Source: Wuchereria bancrofti (lineage: Eukaryota > Nematoda > Chromadorea > Rhabditida > Onchocercidae). From it: 64,000 nucleotides of DNA. Shown here piece by piece: positions 1 to 17,241 of this stretch; positions within the stretch are counted from its first letter, which is position 1, and each line of letters opens with the position of its first letter. The translations under genes were made by a program, and so were the position numbers. Location of the stretch: positions 10,184,251 through 10,248,250 of the forward strand of contig SSBO01000001.1 in NCBI GenBank assembly GCA_005281725.1, given 5' to 3'. Under the pieces are notes generated by a model. The model was not told the origin of the DNA. It ran no database searches and saw nothing but the letters and a program-made list of their open reading frames with translations.

Positions 1-1
1 A

Positions 2-5196
<5,195 letters not shown>

Positions 5197-5515
5197 CCCG
5201 TAGAGAGCAGAAAATAGGTTCAGCTTACAATTTTAGGTTAGTTGCTAGAAGTTTAAACTTTCTGACATATGTCATAAGTTTCTACTTCTGTTTTCTATCT
5301 GTTGTTTTATCAGTATCGTTGTTAGAAATGTATGAACTTGGATTTCTGATTGAAAATCTTGGAGGTACTACTATTATGTACTGTTGACCCAAAATACCTT
5401 TCGTTGCCTTTGTAAACCACCTGTCATCCTACTAATTCTAATATTCTCTTTACGGGTACTGTTATGAATCCTTATGTTTTGTTTTGTTGAACTATTTAAG
5501 TTTAAAACATATTAA

Positions 5516-5521
5516 AATAAA
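5516..5521 (+). terminator. Candidate polyadenylation signal of the Pol III subunit gene
   Basis: AATAAA about 320 bases after the stop codon of the RPC2 gene. It is the first good match downstream, but in DNA this AT-rich a chance match is likely. Confidence 0.35.
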
Positions 5522-6169
5522 AATTTCCAAATTCATAGAGCACATAAATCATTATCAAATATCATCTGACGATGGGTCATAATATTTCAAATACTCTGAT
5601 TCTATGCATTCCGAATGACAATTTTTTAAACCTATGGAAAAGGAAAAGCATTTAGGGAAAAAAACCACCATAGAACATTACTTTTACAGTTAAACACATT
5701 GAAATGCACCATATGCTAAATTTCAAGCTATTCTACTTATCAAATTCCGAATCAAATAATAGTAACAATGGCGATCATTCATAATAAATATGTTAAATAA
5801 ATATGAAATGAGAATTTTTATAATGAAATTTGATAAGGGAATAAGATTTTGTTAATATCGTATCGAATATAATATGATATGAACAAAGTTTAAATTTTAA
5901 AAAATTAAATTTTAACGAAGATTGGGAGCATAAATTGAAATAATTTTACATGGATGTAATCAACTGTCAAATTTTTCGGTATTATATTTGAAGGTATGGG
6001 AGATGTTCGAAAATTGAGGCAAAAATTTATCTTATCCCTCATGTATGAATACTTTTTATGATATAATTAACACTGATAAAATCATTTATCACTTATCATT
6101 TTCTTTCCAAACAGTAGTAGCAATTACAGCATGATGATACTCGATGATATGAGATTGATAATGAGTAAC

Positions 6170-6245
6170 TTCCTCTCTCTTTTACAGATTTTCCTCTCTC
6201 TCTCTCTTTTATAGATTTTAAATTTCTCTCTCTTTTACAGAATTC
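6170..6245 (+). repeat. CT-rich tract with three acceptor-like units
   Basis: Three consecutive blocks of (CT)n followed by TTTTACAG, TTTATAG and TTTTACAG, each separated by about 25-30 bases. They resemble repeated 3' splice acceptors, but no exon with coding character follows, so this is called a simple-sequence repeat. Confidence 0.5.
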
Positions 6246-7301
6246 CCTGTTCATCAATCTAACAATCATTGAGATAGTTTCCAGTTCATACAGTGTGCAC
6301 ATCTTCATGAAATAGAAATTTTATATGACTCAAAATTTGAATTTTAATTCAAAAGCTTCAAAAGACAAAATATTTATATTTGTTAGAATTGTAAAAGTAT
6401 AAAGCCAAATAAAATGAAAAAATATTGAAAGTAAAATAAATAATCAAAAATAATTAAAAGTTTCGCAAAAAAATATGTCCTGATAAATTTAACAATACAG
6501 AAAATCATAGCTTAAAAATACTCTTTCGACTTTCTTTGAAGAAAAAAAAAAGAAAAGAGAAAAAGAAAAGAACTTTAAAATATACCTCGTATGATTCTCT
6601 TCTTCATTATAATTCATTTTTAATTTAACATATACACAACAATATGATAATAATATTCATTTTATTTTAAAACTTTTAGGTAAAACTCATCAGTTTTTTT
6701 TTTAAATTAAAATCATAATATCGCTTAAGTATGAGAATATATTACAGTCTATTTTATCTTAATAAGTTTTATTATCAATTTTTTTTCATTTTTTCATTAT
6801 AGGTAAGAATACTTCAAATAGTTACCAACCAATAATAAATGAAAGTCGTAATTGTATTTGAAAGCTATCAATAGCGATTATTTTAATTTTAAATTTAATA
6901 TACAATCAATATTTTTGCATTATAAATTTCAATATTCAAGAAATGAATTCTATTTTTAATGTAAATATATCTAAAGATGCATGGAATGTATAAAAATTCA
7001 ATCATGGTAAACAATTTTCAATTTTGGACTGTACAAAAATATTTTCGAACAACCCTAATTTCAAATATTTATACATACATACAATACATATTTCTTTTTA
7101 CAATGTTGAAAATATATTTTCATGAATTATTTTTCTACAATATTTTTAATTAACAATTATTCAAATGAATCTATAAAGAAATCTAAATTTCAGAAATCTA
7201 AATGATAGTTTATAAATATATTTTTAAATTACCATTGATAAAAAACAGAGTAAATTCGTAATTCGTTCATTCAATGAAAAAAAAAACAGCTTTCATTTGT
7301 T

Positions 7302-7912
7302 TCAATTTTCCACACCATCCTCAATTAGATGTGTTTCGTCATCATCTTTCCTCTAAAACACACCAAATATTAATTAAAATGTTAATTGATTAATTAATTA
7401 ATTAATTAACTTTTTCAACTAATTTCAAAGTTGATCTGCATTCAATATTTCTATATTTTCCAAAAGTTTGTATTTCTCAACTTTCTTCTCACTTAATAAT
7501 CATTCTCCTCTATCTTTCCTTGTTGCTTCTTCATCAAATCAAAAGGCAAATTTCCCTTTTTGAAACAAAAAAAAAAAAAAAAGAAAACTCCATCGTAACT
7601 AAAATTACATGAATTGTATCAAAATATATTCTTTTTAAGTGTAAACATTTAAAAAAGAAAAAAAAAATTATTTAAAACCAAAGTACTACGCTTTTGAAAA
7701 TTGACAATATTTTGTAAGATTAATAAAAATTTGCCAAGAATTTTAAAAAAATAAATAACTTACTTTCAAGTACATATTTCTCAACGAGATTATCAGGAAG
7801 ATTGTCCAAAGAAGTAAGCCTGCACCTACCAGTGAAATTCCAAGAATGCGTGCCTAAATTATGGTTAAACAATCATAAATTATCTGATATTTTTAATTTT
7901 AACCGTGTTATC

Positions 7913-7988
<76 letters not shown>

Positions 7989-10900
7989 TAATAACAACAA
8001 TAATAATAATATGATGATGATGATGATGATGATAATAATAACGACTGTATAATAATCATATACCTAAGGTATGTCAAATAAAACTTTATATAGATGAAAA
8101 TCTTAGGTTTCGATCATTCTCGATCATCGAATTATCCCTCGCTAATCCATTCATTTGCTAAACTGTCAACATTTCAATAAATTAAAATCAAAACTTACCC
8201 CTCGTGGCATAAGTACAACTTTTTCTAAATCTTCTCTTGTCTCTTTATCTAAGCTTATCAATTCGTTCATCCACAATACAGGTACAATCATACTTGGCAT
8301 TTCACTAAGCAAGCTAAAAAGAACAGCTAGTTTTTAAAGTATCTTATCAATATTTAGCAAATTAAATTTCACACTTATTATGAAACTATTTAACAAATTA
8401 AATTTCACAATTTTCATTCCTATTTTCCCACTTATTATAAATAATTTCATACAAAAGTAAATAAATGTTAGAAATATTCATTCCTATTCATTTCATCCCA
8501 TTGCATAATTTTGAATTTGCCCTTAATTTTGACTAATTTATGCCGGTAACAAAATTTGAACTTTCCACAAATGTCAATTCAATGTAATTCTGTTGATGAC
8601 AAAACTATACAAAAACTTCAAATCAATATTTTTGGAAAAAAAATTTACGATACTGTTCCTTAGCTATTTATTCCAATCCATCATCCATTGATTTGATTAA
8701 AAATTTATAAAATAAAAAAGAAAAAAAAAAAAAAAACGAACTATGAATTGCCACTGATCATTCCAACATTAATTTGTGAAGCTACAAATGCACTCACAAC
8801 AACACCAGTATACTGCAATCAATGAAATGCAAATTATTAACATCGAATTTTGTGATTTATAAAAATTTAAATTATAATTTTCAGTGGATTTTTCAAAAGT
8901 TAAAGTTTTTTTTTTCTTCTCCAGAACAAAATTTAAAATTCAAACATCTATTTAAATTTGATGCTTTAAAGCTTTTAAAATATAAACAAACTGACCGGTT
9001 CAATGTCAATATATGTTGCATCGCTGTTATCCGGATGCTGGAAACCGGTGAAATTTTGATAAATCTCTGGAGGTGACTGATAAAAATGAACACCAGATAG
9101 ATAGATATGTGGAGAACCAAATTTTGTTCGACCAATATCAAACATACCAGCAGGTAAGCATCCTTCTAAAAAAAAAAAAAAAAAAAAAAAGAAATCGAAA
9201 ATTAGTGCTATGTAAATGAATTTAAGAATTCATAAATTTAAATGTTTGAATATAGGTTTCATTTCATTTGAAACGTCGAGATTAAGACTTTTTGTTTGAT
9301 AGCTTAAATTCGAATCAGTTCATTTTTACTTTTTTAATTGAGAAATTTTAATTTCTGGTAGAAAACTGACCAGGTTGTATATCATTACTGAAATAGCGAG
9401 GTGTTTTAGGATTACAAAATCCTTTATTTTCGGGCAAAAATGGATCATAAACTGTTGACGGAATCACGAAACGATATGATGGTATTCGTCCATGTGTCAC
9501 CATTCTGTCATAATCCAGGTAAACTGATCTATAATTATGCTTGATCTAATTACCTGATCTAATTACTCTCTCTCTCTCTCGTTTTCAAATATTTGAATTA
9601 ATTTCTGTAAAGATTTGATTAAGGCTTATTTTACCAAATAAATTCACTATTAAAATTCCAACTTCTAAGAAATTTCATAAATCGAAATGCACCAAATTCA
9701 AACAGTCGAATTAGAACAATAAAATATTATTGCAATATCGGAATTAAGAAAGGAAAATAGTCATTTTAAATAAATTAAAATAGAAACTAAAAGTTGAAAT
9801 TACAGAGGTAAAGAAAAACGGTTGACAATTTATTACCACTTGAGATGACATTGAATTCACTACCTTCTTTAATTTGAAAAATGGTTCATTTCTTAAGTTG
9901 AAAATAATAAATTTCAAAATTCTATTTTTTTTTTTTTTGATTAGCTTATTAGCTAATCAAAAAATTGTATTACAATAAGAAATCCACTTAATTGTACTTA
10001 CAAATTCTCCTATTTTTATATCGTAAATAAAACATTTTCTCAATGCTAATATCAAATTGAACTACTAACATCATTAAAATTGAATATGAATAAAGAACAA
10101 AGATTTTAAATGAAAGGAACAAAGAGGGAGAAAGATTTTTTAAACTATCATAGGTTTTTAAAAGTAAAATTTCCAAATTTTCACTTCTTTTAAAAAATTA
10201 AAATTTTTAAAAATTGAATTCATAAATGTTACTCTACCTATCCCTCCTATTCTTTTTAGCTTATCTGATGCATATTATTTTATCTTAATTAGTACAAAAA
10301 CAAAATTTGTTTACTTTATAGGATAATTTTTTCACATATTATTAATATATTTAGAAGAGAAGAGAGGATTATTAACCTGTAGAAAATTTATATATATAAA
10401 AAACATTAGGCTCCCGGGGGGACTTGAACCCCCATCGTTGGTTGACTCTCTTTGTTTTGCTGGCTTAGGAGACCAACGCCTTATCCATTAGGCCACGGGA
10501 GCGCTATATAAGGCCCATAAATGAGGATTGTTGTGCGATAGAGAGGATGACATTGACGGATGGATGGATCGATGAGTATTGAGTTCAATTATTTCATTTT
10601 CAAATTAAAAAATCGATCTGCCTTACTGATAAATGAAGAGGGAGAAAGAGAGAGAAGGAGAGAAAGAGAGAAAGAGAGTGGTTGAATGAATGAATGAATG
10701 AATGAATGAATGAATGAATGAATGAATGAATGAATGAATGAATGAATGAATGAATGAATGAATGAATGAATGAATGAATGAATGAATGAATGAATGAATG
10801 AATGAATGAATGAATGAATGAATGAATGAATGAATGAATGAATGAATGAATGAATGAATGAATGAATGAATGAATGAATGAATGAATGAATGAATGAATG

Positions 10901-13900
10901 AATGAATGAATGAATGAATGAATGAATGAATGAATGAATGAATGAATGAAATGATCTATCAATTTATTCTCAATTATATACTTCATAAAAAATTTCTTAA
11001 ACTTAGTTTTTTTTTTTTAATTCAACAATTAAAAAAAAAAAGTAAATAAAAAATGAAAAAGAAATTGATTGTTTTACAAATTGAAAGTTAAATTTGAAAT
11101 ATTATATCTATATTTTTTTTTCTATTTTATTAGTTAATTAATTAGAGAATAAAGAAAAGAAAAAAAACCTGCCTATTAAAATTAATGATTTTTATTTTCT
11201 TTTCAATATCCTTCTCAATCTCATTCATTAATCTTTCATTATCTAATCTAAAATGATCATTTTAACTTTTAGTCTTCTAACTAGGCATTTTTTCTCTTTT
11301 TTTTTTGCTTAAAACCAATAATGAGCATTTACATTTAGCCAAACAAATAAATAAAAAGAAAAAAAAAGATGGAAATAAATTTTTTCAATTTATGGTTCGT
11401 CCCTTTTAAATAAAACAATTCGAAATTGGTATTACTAAAAAAAGAAAGTAGCAAAGATGTCTCTTTTGTTTGTAAACTTTGTATCATTAATTTTTAAAAA
11501 TCAAATATGTTGCGCTTTTTTTTCCTTTTTTCTTAATACAGTTAGACCATTTAATCAATTATATTAACAAGGATAAGATCAAAGATTAACGAAGAAATTA
11601 CTGCATTTGTATTAGTGTACGAAAGAGAAGAGACAAAGACACTTCTCTTTCTTTTAAGAGCAAATGACAAATTTGATTTGAGAAAGATTTCAAAAAATAA
11701 CATCAATCATTTATCTCCGTACTACATAAAACCTAATTCATCGTACTCATGTATTTTGAAATTTAAAAGTTAAAAAAAAATTAAAAAAGTAAAAGTTAGT
11801 GATGCTATTGAAAAGTTATAAATTAAAATTTCACGAAAGTATCAATGATTTTGCTCTTATTTAAAAGGCAAAAAAAACAAACAAAAGAAAATTAAAAAAT
11901 GATCAATTTCCTTCTTAAATATTAGGAAGAAGAAAACTGTTAGATTTTTTTCAAATAAAAAAGTCTTGAAATCACATTAAAATGAGTTAATCAAAATTCA
12001 AAATTTTTTATTTTTCCGAATAAGAGAATTTTCATCAGCAAATATTTCCAGAATAAGAAATAACTGAGTTTTTTTTTTTTCATTTGCATAATCAAAGTTA
12101 AACATATGCAAAATTTCAACTCTTTTGAATAAAATTTTCTATCAGTTAAAAAATAAGTAAACTTACATAGGTATAAATACATTAGATGTATTAGTAGCAC
12201 TAATAGAAATATGTCGAAATCTAAATTCGAAATCTTATCTAAATTCAAAAATTCGATTAAGTAATACATCACAAAAATTCTATTCAAAAAAAAAAAAAAG
12301 AATTTTAATGAATGTCATTGAAACTGCGAGAGAAAAAAAAGAGAACTTTTAATCGAAAAATATTTATAATTAATTTCGACTATTATTTGATGAGAAACTA
12401 TCATTCATCATTTAATGATTATTTTCAATGCTACTAATAGAATATATATTTTTTTTTTAATTAAGTTCTTTCTTTCTATATTTATCACTAGTAAATGATA
12501 AGAATAATAATTTTGGCATTCTTTTAGAGACTAATTTATCATATTTTACACAACATTATGATATAATTAATGTTTTAGTGTAAAGGAAATTTCTTTTTTC
12601 TTTTTTTTTTAAAATGTTTAATTACAAAAATTGATAGAATAATCAATATAATGGCTATTACTTAGAAGTAGAATAACTTTTTGTCCTATAATTTAATTTA
12701 CTTTACTATTATTTCATTTAATTTTTACTTCTAATCTTTACAATACATATCAATAATTCGATCATATGGTTAAGCTGATAATGATATTTTGAAACTTTAA
12801 AATAAATTATCAATTCTTTATCAAATCAGCATTCAAATCTTTGTTATAAAAAAAAAAAAAATCCTATAATTATCAATAGGCTACGTCTCTCTTTTTGCTT
12901 TAATAATTCATTTTTTCCTTTTTTAAATTGATTTACTGACTAAATTTAATAATTTTATTGCTACAGTGCTATACCATATCTTACCTAAGATTTCATATAT
13001 ATTTTAGATTTCATTCTTATCTCTTATCGCTTACCTATATCAGTTCAATTTCTTCAAACTATTACATATTCATTAGCACTTCTTAAAGTGTAATTTATTT
13101 TAAGCTGTAAAATCTATAAAAGAAATAACTGAGATGAAAAATAAAATGTTCAGTCATCGATGCACTATGTTAACCGAAATTTATTTCAAAAAAAAAAAAT
13201 TTCAAACGTATGGTTTCTTAAGGATAACTAATCACTTATCAAAATAATCTATTAAGCTAGGTGAAGTATAAACAAATTATGCATTTCAGAAACTTCTATG
13301 AAATTTAGCGATGATACTAAAAAAAGGAAACTAAAAATAAAATAATGCTGAAGAAATCGCAGTTTACATCAATAAATTCATTATGGAGAGGAATGGGAAG
13401 CAAATCAAAATTGTAAAGTTGTGAAGTAAGGTCAATAATTTTTACAATAACATTAATAGTTTTTGAACGAACGAAGAAAGTAGATTCATTTCTTAAATTT
13501 TTAGTGATACAAAAGTTTAAATGAATCATTTCAAAAGAATTTTATTCCACAAAAAATTATTCTAAATTAATCATTTTAAATGGACAAAAAAATTTTTTCA
13601 TTTACGAACTAAAGAGTAAGAAAGGAAAAAAGTCGTAAAAAATAGATATAAAAAATATGAATTTTCTTAGAAAAAAAAAAAAAAAAAATAACTGAACATA
13701 ACATTCACCCACTGAATTTAAACGACATATATTTTTTTTTTTTTTTGAATCTTAAAACTATCAAGCATAAAAGTAAGTAATCAATTCAGCTTAACTCTGC
13801 TAATCATTCTTTTCTTGTTTACTCATTACAAAATTAGAAATATTTGAAACATATGAAGTACTGTACAACATTAATACTCTAAAAATTATAAAATTATTTT

Positions 13901-15453
13901 ATGATTAATTAGTATAAAATATCATGTAAACTCTTACCTGCCTAAATCACCAATAAAAATGGGTAAATTATTAGATGTTGATAAAAATGGTGAAAATAGC
14001 TCTCCATTTGTTCCATTAATTTTACGTGCTTGTGCAGTGCTCCACCATGGTACTTCATTTTGTCCATTCCATTTATATATTCGACCAATTTTACTATTAT
14101 CTTCTAATCCAGTATCAATCAAATATTCACCATCATCTGTACCATTTTCCTAAAAAAAAAAAAAAAAAAAAAAAAATACTTATCGAAGATTTGAAATTTT
14201 TTTCTGAAAAATACAATTATCATAAATAAGAATAGAGTAAACACACAGACACAAAAATTACGGTTGTAAATAGAAATTTCAATTACCTTATTAAAGTTTA
14301 AAAATTACTTTATTATGAATTTTAAAATAGTCAATCTTATTTCACATATATTATATTTATACAATTTTTATTTCAGAAAGTTTTTTTTTTTTTTTTTTTA
14401 CTTCTATTTACAACCGTAATTAGAAGAGATTTAGGTTAAACTTTTATTAAAAAGAAATCAAATTAAAAAAAAAAAAAACCTTTCATACTCATAGATTGTT
14501 CAAATAAGTTTAAAAATTTACCAGGAATTTTACACGCATTGGAATCCCAGCATCAATACATAAATTGTGAATTAAGCTTTTATTACAAATGCTTCTGATC
14601 AACGGATCTTCATATCCTTCAAATAGCATCTAAAATAAACAAAAAAGAAAAAATTAATTCTATTAAAATTTGCATATACATTTAATAGCACTGTTGTCTC
14701 AGTGTCAATTTGCGCATATTTTATTGAATTCAAAATCTTATCAAATTTAGCCTCAAATGTTTGAATCTCTTTTTTTTTTTTTCTCATGAATTAGCAATAA
14801 TTTTATTTACAGTTGCCTTTCTTTTTCATACAAACTTATTTAAGTAAACTTAGTAAATCTAGAAGAGACTATTTTCCTTAAAATAATCTAAATGCAAATT
14901 GACTTATAGTTAATGAATATTGATAAATAATAAAACAAAAAAAAAAAAAAAAAAACAGAACCTGATTCACAGTGACATTAATGAATGCTGTTTCACGTTT
15001 GAATTGACGAAGGACAAATTTAATCATTTTCTTCGCCAATGAACCACTTTCAGCAGCAGCATTAACTATATGCTTAAAAAAAAAAAAAAAAAAAAGTTAA
15101 ACTTGAATTTCTAACAATTAGAAATTTTGAAATAAAATAAACATTAATTAACAATACTATTCTCATCCCCTCTTTACTCTATATTTTTTCTAGCATAACA
15201 CTGACACAAATCTTTATCATAATTAAATAAATTGAGGAAAATCATTAAAAATTATACATATTATACCTGGAACATACCTGGAATATAACATTTGGTATCA
15301 TAACCGTATCATTTAGATGACAATTTGCGCATGATTCGTTTTTATTGTAAATATAATAACGCTGATTACGAAACAATACACGTGTGTTATTATGCATGAA
15401 ATTTACCTTTACTCTCTTTCGATATTGCCTATAACCTTATATATAGAGAGGGA

Positions 15454-15487
<34 letters not shown>

Positions 15488-16572
15488 GGGAAGTGTATAG
15501 TTTTTACTTATCAATTTCTTTATTCAAATTAGCTAATGGAAATAATCAAAAGCAAGAAAAAGAAAAAGAAAAAGAAAAATCATATCAAAAATAAATGAAT
15601 TGTATATAAATTAACTAACATGTAAACATATGGTCCTTTTTCAATAAGTACAGGATAGCTTCCTTTTAAAACATCATTTGGATTTGCTACAGAAACTGTC
15701 CATATTTGTAATTTCATTGAATAGTTCTGCTTAATCCAACGTTGAGTCATTATATTATAAGTACCATTTTCATCGTAACCCAAATGTTCATTCTAAAATT
15801 TATGATTGAAAATGCTAAAACAAAAGGAAAAAAAAAAACGAAAAAACTTTTTTTTTAATGATTAGGTATGAGAGATTATTTGTAAACAAAGTTACTTTAA
15901 AAAGTCATAAATGTAATTTTTCATTCAATTAATTTATTAATTTACAGTTACTATCATTTCAAATTAAATAATGTATTTAACAGTTGTGAATGATAAAAAA
16001 ATCTACACTTCAGATATCATTAATCATTAATGATATCACTAATAGATTCATGGAAAACAAGTATTATTCCTACTAATTTGCTAATCTATTAGTAATTAAG
16101 ATATAAAAAGGTATTGTAAATATTTAAAATAATGAAATAATAAAGATAGCAATTTATCAGTAATTAAAATATAAAAAGGTATTGTAAATATTTAAAATAA
16201 TGAAATAATAAAGATAGCAATTTATCAGTAATTAAGATATAAAAAGGTATTGTAAATATTTAAAATAATGAAATAATAAAGATAGCAATTTATCAGTAAT
16301 TAAAATATAAAAAGGTATTGTAAATATTTAAAATAATCAAATAATAAAGATAGCATGTTAACTGCTTACTTAAATGCTTGTTTATTTGTAGTTTACTAAT
16401 TTATATTAGTAAATACGGAATAATTATGCTAAAAATTAAAAAAAAAAAAAAAATAAACCTTGACAACTTCCTTGTTTACTGTTAATGGAACGATAGTTAG
16501 AGTAAGAATGCCAACAATAATGAATATTGAACCAAGTGCTAAAGCTCCAATAATGGAAACTTTAATATCCAT
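7302..16572 (-). CDS. CD36/SCARB-family scavenger receptor with LIMP-2-like lysosomal tail
   Basis: Two-pass membrane glycoprotein of the CD36 superfamily, which binds lipids or lysosomal enzymes in its lumenal ectodomain. Twelve exons (5' to 3'): 16459-16572, 15620-15792, 15278-15428, 14962-15072, 14522-14629, 13938-14149, 9371-9528, 8996-9165, 8742-8812, 8199-8313, 7764-7853, 7302-7352; 507 residues, normal for the family. Seen: an N-terminal membrane segment (ALALGSIFIIVGILTL), NPNDVLKGSYPVLIEKGPYV, NGTDDGEYLIDTG, the family hallmark DATYIDIEP, IVPVLWMNE, and a second membrane segment in exon 11. Many N-x-S/T sites lie in the ectodomain. The short cytosolic tail RKDDDETHLIEDGVEN contains DETHLI, an acidic dileucine sorting signal like DERAPLI of LIMP-2, hence lysosomal location inferred. 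The ATG is one base after a TTTTCAG acceptor, suggesting trans-splicing. The first exon of a divergent PDZ gene lies 670 bases away. Confidence 0.93.
7912..8041 (+). repeat. (ATA)n trinucleotide microsatellite in CD36-like intron
   Basis: About 130 bases of ATA units, slightly interrupted by AAC and ending in (ATG)n, inside the intron between exons 10 and 11 of the CD36-like gene. Long isoleucine or tyrosine runs in translation of either strand are artefacts of it. Confidence 0.95.
10398..10403 (-). terminator. Pol III terminator of tRNA-Arg(CCT)
   Basis: A run of six T on the minus strand starting 5 bases after the tRNA 3' end, the usual RNA polymerase III stop signal. Confidence 0.75.
10409..10502 (-). 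tRNA. tRNA-Arg (anticodon CCT) with a 22-nt intron
   Basis: The complement folds as a cloverleaf. The acceptor stem GCTCCCG/CGGGAGC is a perfect 7 bp. A D arm GCCTAATGGATAAGGC follows. The anticodon stem is TTGGT/ACCAA with loop CTCCTAA, and the T arm is GGGGG-TTCAAGT-CCCCC. The anticodon CCT occupies 10467-10469. The two halves of the anticodon stem pair only when 22 bases (10444-10465) are removed immediately 3' of position 37, the canonical tRNA-intron site. The mature length is 72 nt, with C as discriminator. The B box is GGTTCAAGTCC. The gene lies wholly inside intron 6 of the CD36-like gene on the same strand. Confidence 0.95.
10683..10950. repeat. (GAAT)n tetranucleotide microsatellite, about 67 perfect copies
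   Basis: About 268 bases of uninterrupted TGAA/GAAT units in intron 6 of the CD36-like gene, preceded by a GAGA-rich tract. The (FIHS)n-type open frame on the complement is an artefact of the period (4 bp read in triplets gives a four-residue repeat). Confidence 0.98.
15446..15490. repeat. (GA)n microsatellite
   Basis: About 45 bases of GA dinucleotides in the intron between exons 2 and 3 of the CD36-like gene. Confidence 0.9.
16091..16355. repeat. 68-bp tandem repeat, about 3.9 copies, in CD36-like intron 1
   Basis: A 68-base unit starting AGTAATTAAGATATAAAAAG is repeated almost perfectly. Copies 1 and 3 have TTAAGATAT and copies 2 and 4 have TTAAAATAT. This ABAB pattern points to duplication of a 136-bp dimer. 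Confidence 0.95.
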
Positions 16573-17241
16573 CCTGAAAATGAAACTTAAATCTGATAAA
16601 AAATAAAAAAATGTTATCAAACATTCTATAACAAAATAACAAAAGCATAAATATGAATTTAACACTATTCAGTTCATAACAAATCAAATTCAATCATAAC
16701 ATTGTTATTGCAAAAAATGATGTAAATTTTTTTGCACAGTTTTATACCCAAACATTGCTAGAAGAAAATATAACAATTAGAAATGCTATTTGCACCAGGA
16801 AATTCAATTTTCAAATAAAATTAAATTTTCTAAAACTAAATTTTTTTTCTTTTGAAAAAAAAATTATTCTTAAAAATATCTTCTAGAATAAAATTGAGTC
16901 AATTTTTTTCTTATTTTTTGTTCAAAAAAAAAAAAAAAATACAAAGAGAAAGAAAACAAGATAAAATAAAACAAAAAAGTAAGAAAAAAGTTTAAAATTT
17001 TAATAACAATTCTATGACTTATACATATAATTTAAATAAAAAATTGCATAGATATTTCTTCGTGATCAAACAACAATTTATTCAAATATTAATCCTAAAA
17101 TTATTTACTAATGAATAATAAAATTTCAAAAAGAAAAAAAGAAAAAATTAAATAAGAAAATATTATTGTATGAATAAATAAAAATGATAATTGTATGAAT
17201 TTATAAAGCATTGTTGAGATTTGCATATGACCGAGTAAAGG
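16573..17241. promoter_or_regulatory. Divergent promoter region between CD36-like and PDZ genes
   Basis: A 670-bp spacer between the start codons of two genes pointing away from each other, so both promoters should lie here. The CD36-like ATG is preceded on the minus strand by CATTTTCAG|G, a good trans-splice acceptor. No specific factor site can be named. The rest is poly-A/T-rich. Confidence 0.5.

Larger units (their letters stand above)
5197..7301. other. Convergent intergenic spacer
   Basis: About 2.1 kb between the stop codons of two genes that face each other. It should contain both 3' UTRs. I see only AT-rich sequence, short homopolymers, a pyrimidine-rich CT tract near 6170-6245 and a short (TTAA)n run near 7385-7410 just inside the CD36-like gene. 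No convincing coding exon or RNA gene. Confidence 0.6.
9529..13937 (-). other. Long intron 6 of the CD36-like gene
   Basis: A 4.4-kb intron, far longer than the other introns of this gene, bounded by AG|GTAAGAG and an ATTATAG acceptor. It contains tRNA-Arg(CCT) on the same strand and the (GAAT)n array. Otherwise I see only AT-rich sequence with poly-A/T runs. The longest open frames (for example the complement of 11991-12287 and 13317-13529) have no recognisable domain and low-complexity composition. Confidence 0.75.

Noticed and set aside
7802..8077. Poly-isoleucine and poly-tyrosine frames on both strands
   Set aside because: Translation of an (ATA)n microsatellite overlapping a real CD36-like exon on the other strand.
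10600..10986. 128-residue minus-strand frame of FIHS repeats
   Set aside because: Pure product of the (GAAT)n microsatellite inside an intron; no flanking coding character.
11991..12287. 98-residue minus-strand frame in the long CD36-like intron
   Set aside because: Composition (F, L, I, K, Y) is what AT-rich DNA gives by chance; no splice context or recognisable motif.
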